Shown here in pieces: positions 15,500 to 15,606 of a stretch of DNA of 15,606 nt. The stretch comes from Novosphingobium sp. (GTDB lineage Bacteria; Pseudomonadota; Alphaproteobacteria; Sphingomonadales; Sphingomonadaceae), in contig VFKS01000232.1 in the NCBI GenBank assembly GCA_009885425.1, positions 1 through 15,606 on the forward strand, written 5' to 3'. The notes beneath the pieces are model-generated. The model searched no databases. It saw only the letters and a list, made by a program, of their open reading frames with translations, and was not told the origin of the DNA. Made by a program: the position numbers and the translations under genes. Every line of letters begins with the position of its first letter. Position 1 is the stretch's first letter.

Positions 15500-15606
15500 A
15501 TCCATCGATCCTTGTCATGCGCACCCTATCGGCGCTTTGGCCGGGCTGCTAACCAATCGCTTAAACTTTGGCAAGCGAGACTGGCAATGGGATTGAGCGC
15601 AGAGCA

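Noticed and set aside
15587..15606. Possible divergent plus-strand gene starting ATG at 15587
   Set aside because: Only about six codons are visible before the window ends, so it cannot be supported.

Overview
The window is a stretch of bacterial chromosome rich in G and C. Every gene I can support lies on the minus strand. It holds most of a division and cell wall (dcw) cluster: mraZ-rsmH-ftsL-ftsI-murE-murF-mraY-murD-ftsW-murG-murC, transcribed right to left, with murC cut off by the left edge. This gene order, the MurE motif for meso-diaminopimelate, the adrenodoxin-type ferredoxin and the overall protein style point to an alphaproteobacterium. A sphingomonad of the Erythrobacteraceae type is my best guess, but that placement comes from family resemblance and not from a search.

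Layout, in transcription order from the right edge: a 2Fe-2S ferredoxin gene (15499-15182); a short gap with a perfect 7-bp-armed hairpin; a cysteine synthase-family PLP enzyme (15119-14112); two uncharacterised membrane-anchored proteins that overlap each other by 14 nt (14090-13758 and 13771-13019); a 365-bp control region (13018-12654); then the dcw operon from mraZ (12653) to the left edge. The control region has an AT-rich part with two short dyads, three GANTC sites, a ladder of four TCCC/GGGA direct repeats with about 10-bp period that looks like an MraZ operator, and a possible 61-codon small ORF running into the start of mraZ.

The dcw genes work together. MurC, MurD, MurE and MurF add L-Ala, D-Glu, meso-DAP and D-Ala-D-Ala to UDP-MurNAc in the cytoplasm. 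MraY puts the product on the lipid carrier and MurG adds GlcNAc to give lipid II. FtsW polymerises lipid II and FtsI crosslinks it at the septum, with FtsL as part of the activating divisome complex. RsmH methylates 16S rRNA and MraZ is the probable regulator of the operon. Of the ten junctions from mraZ to murC, eight are ATGA or GTGA 4-nt overlaps, one is a TGATG 1-nt overlap and only murF-mraY has a gap (9 nt). This implies one transcript with tight translational coupling.

I did not find a clearly novel system. The parts most worth a second look are the mraZ control region with its candidate small ORF, and the unassigned pair of membrane-anchored genes just upstream. I saw no tRNA, rRNA, CRISPR, insertion sequence or phage signal.
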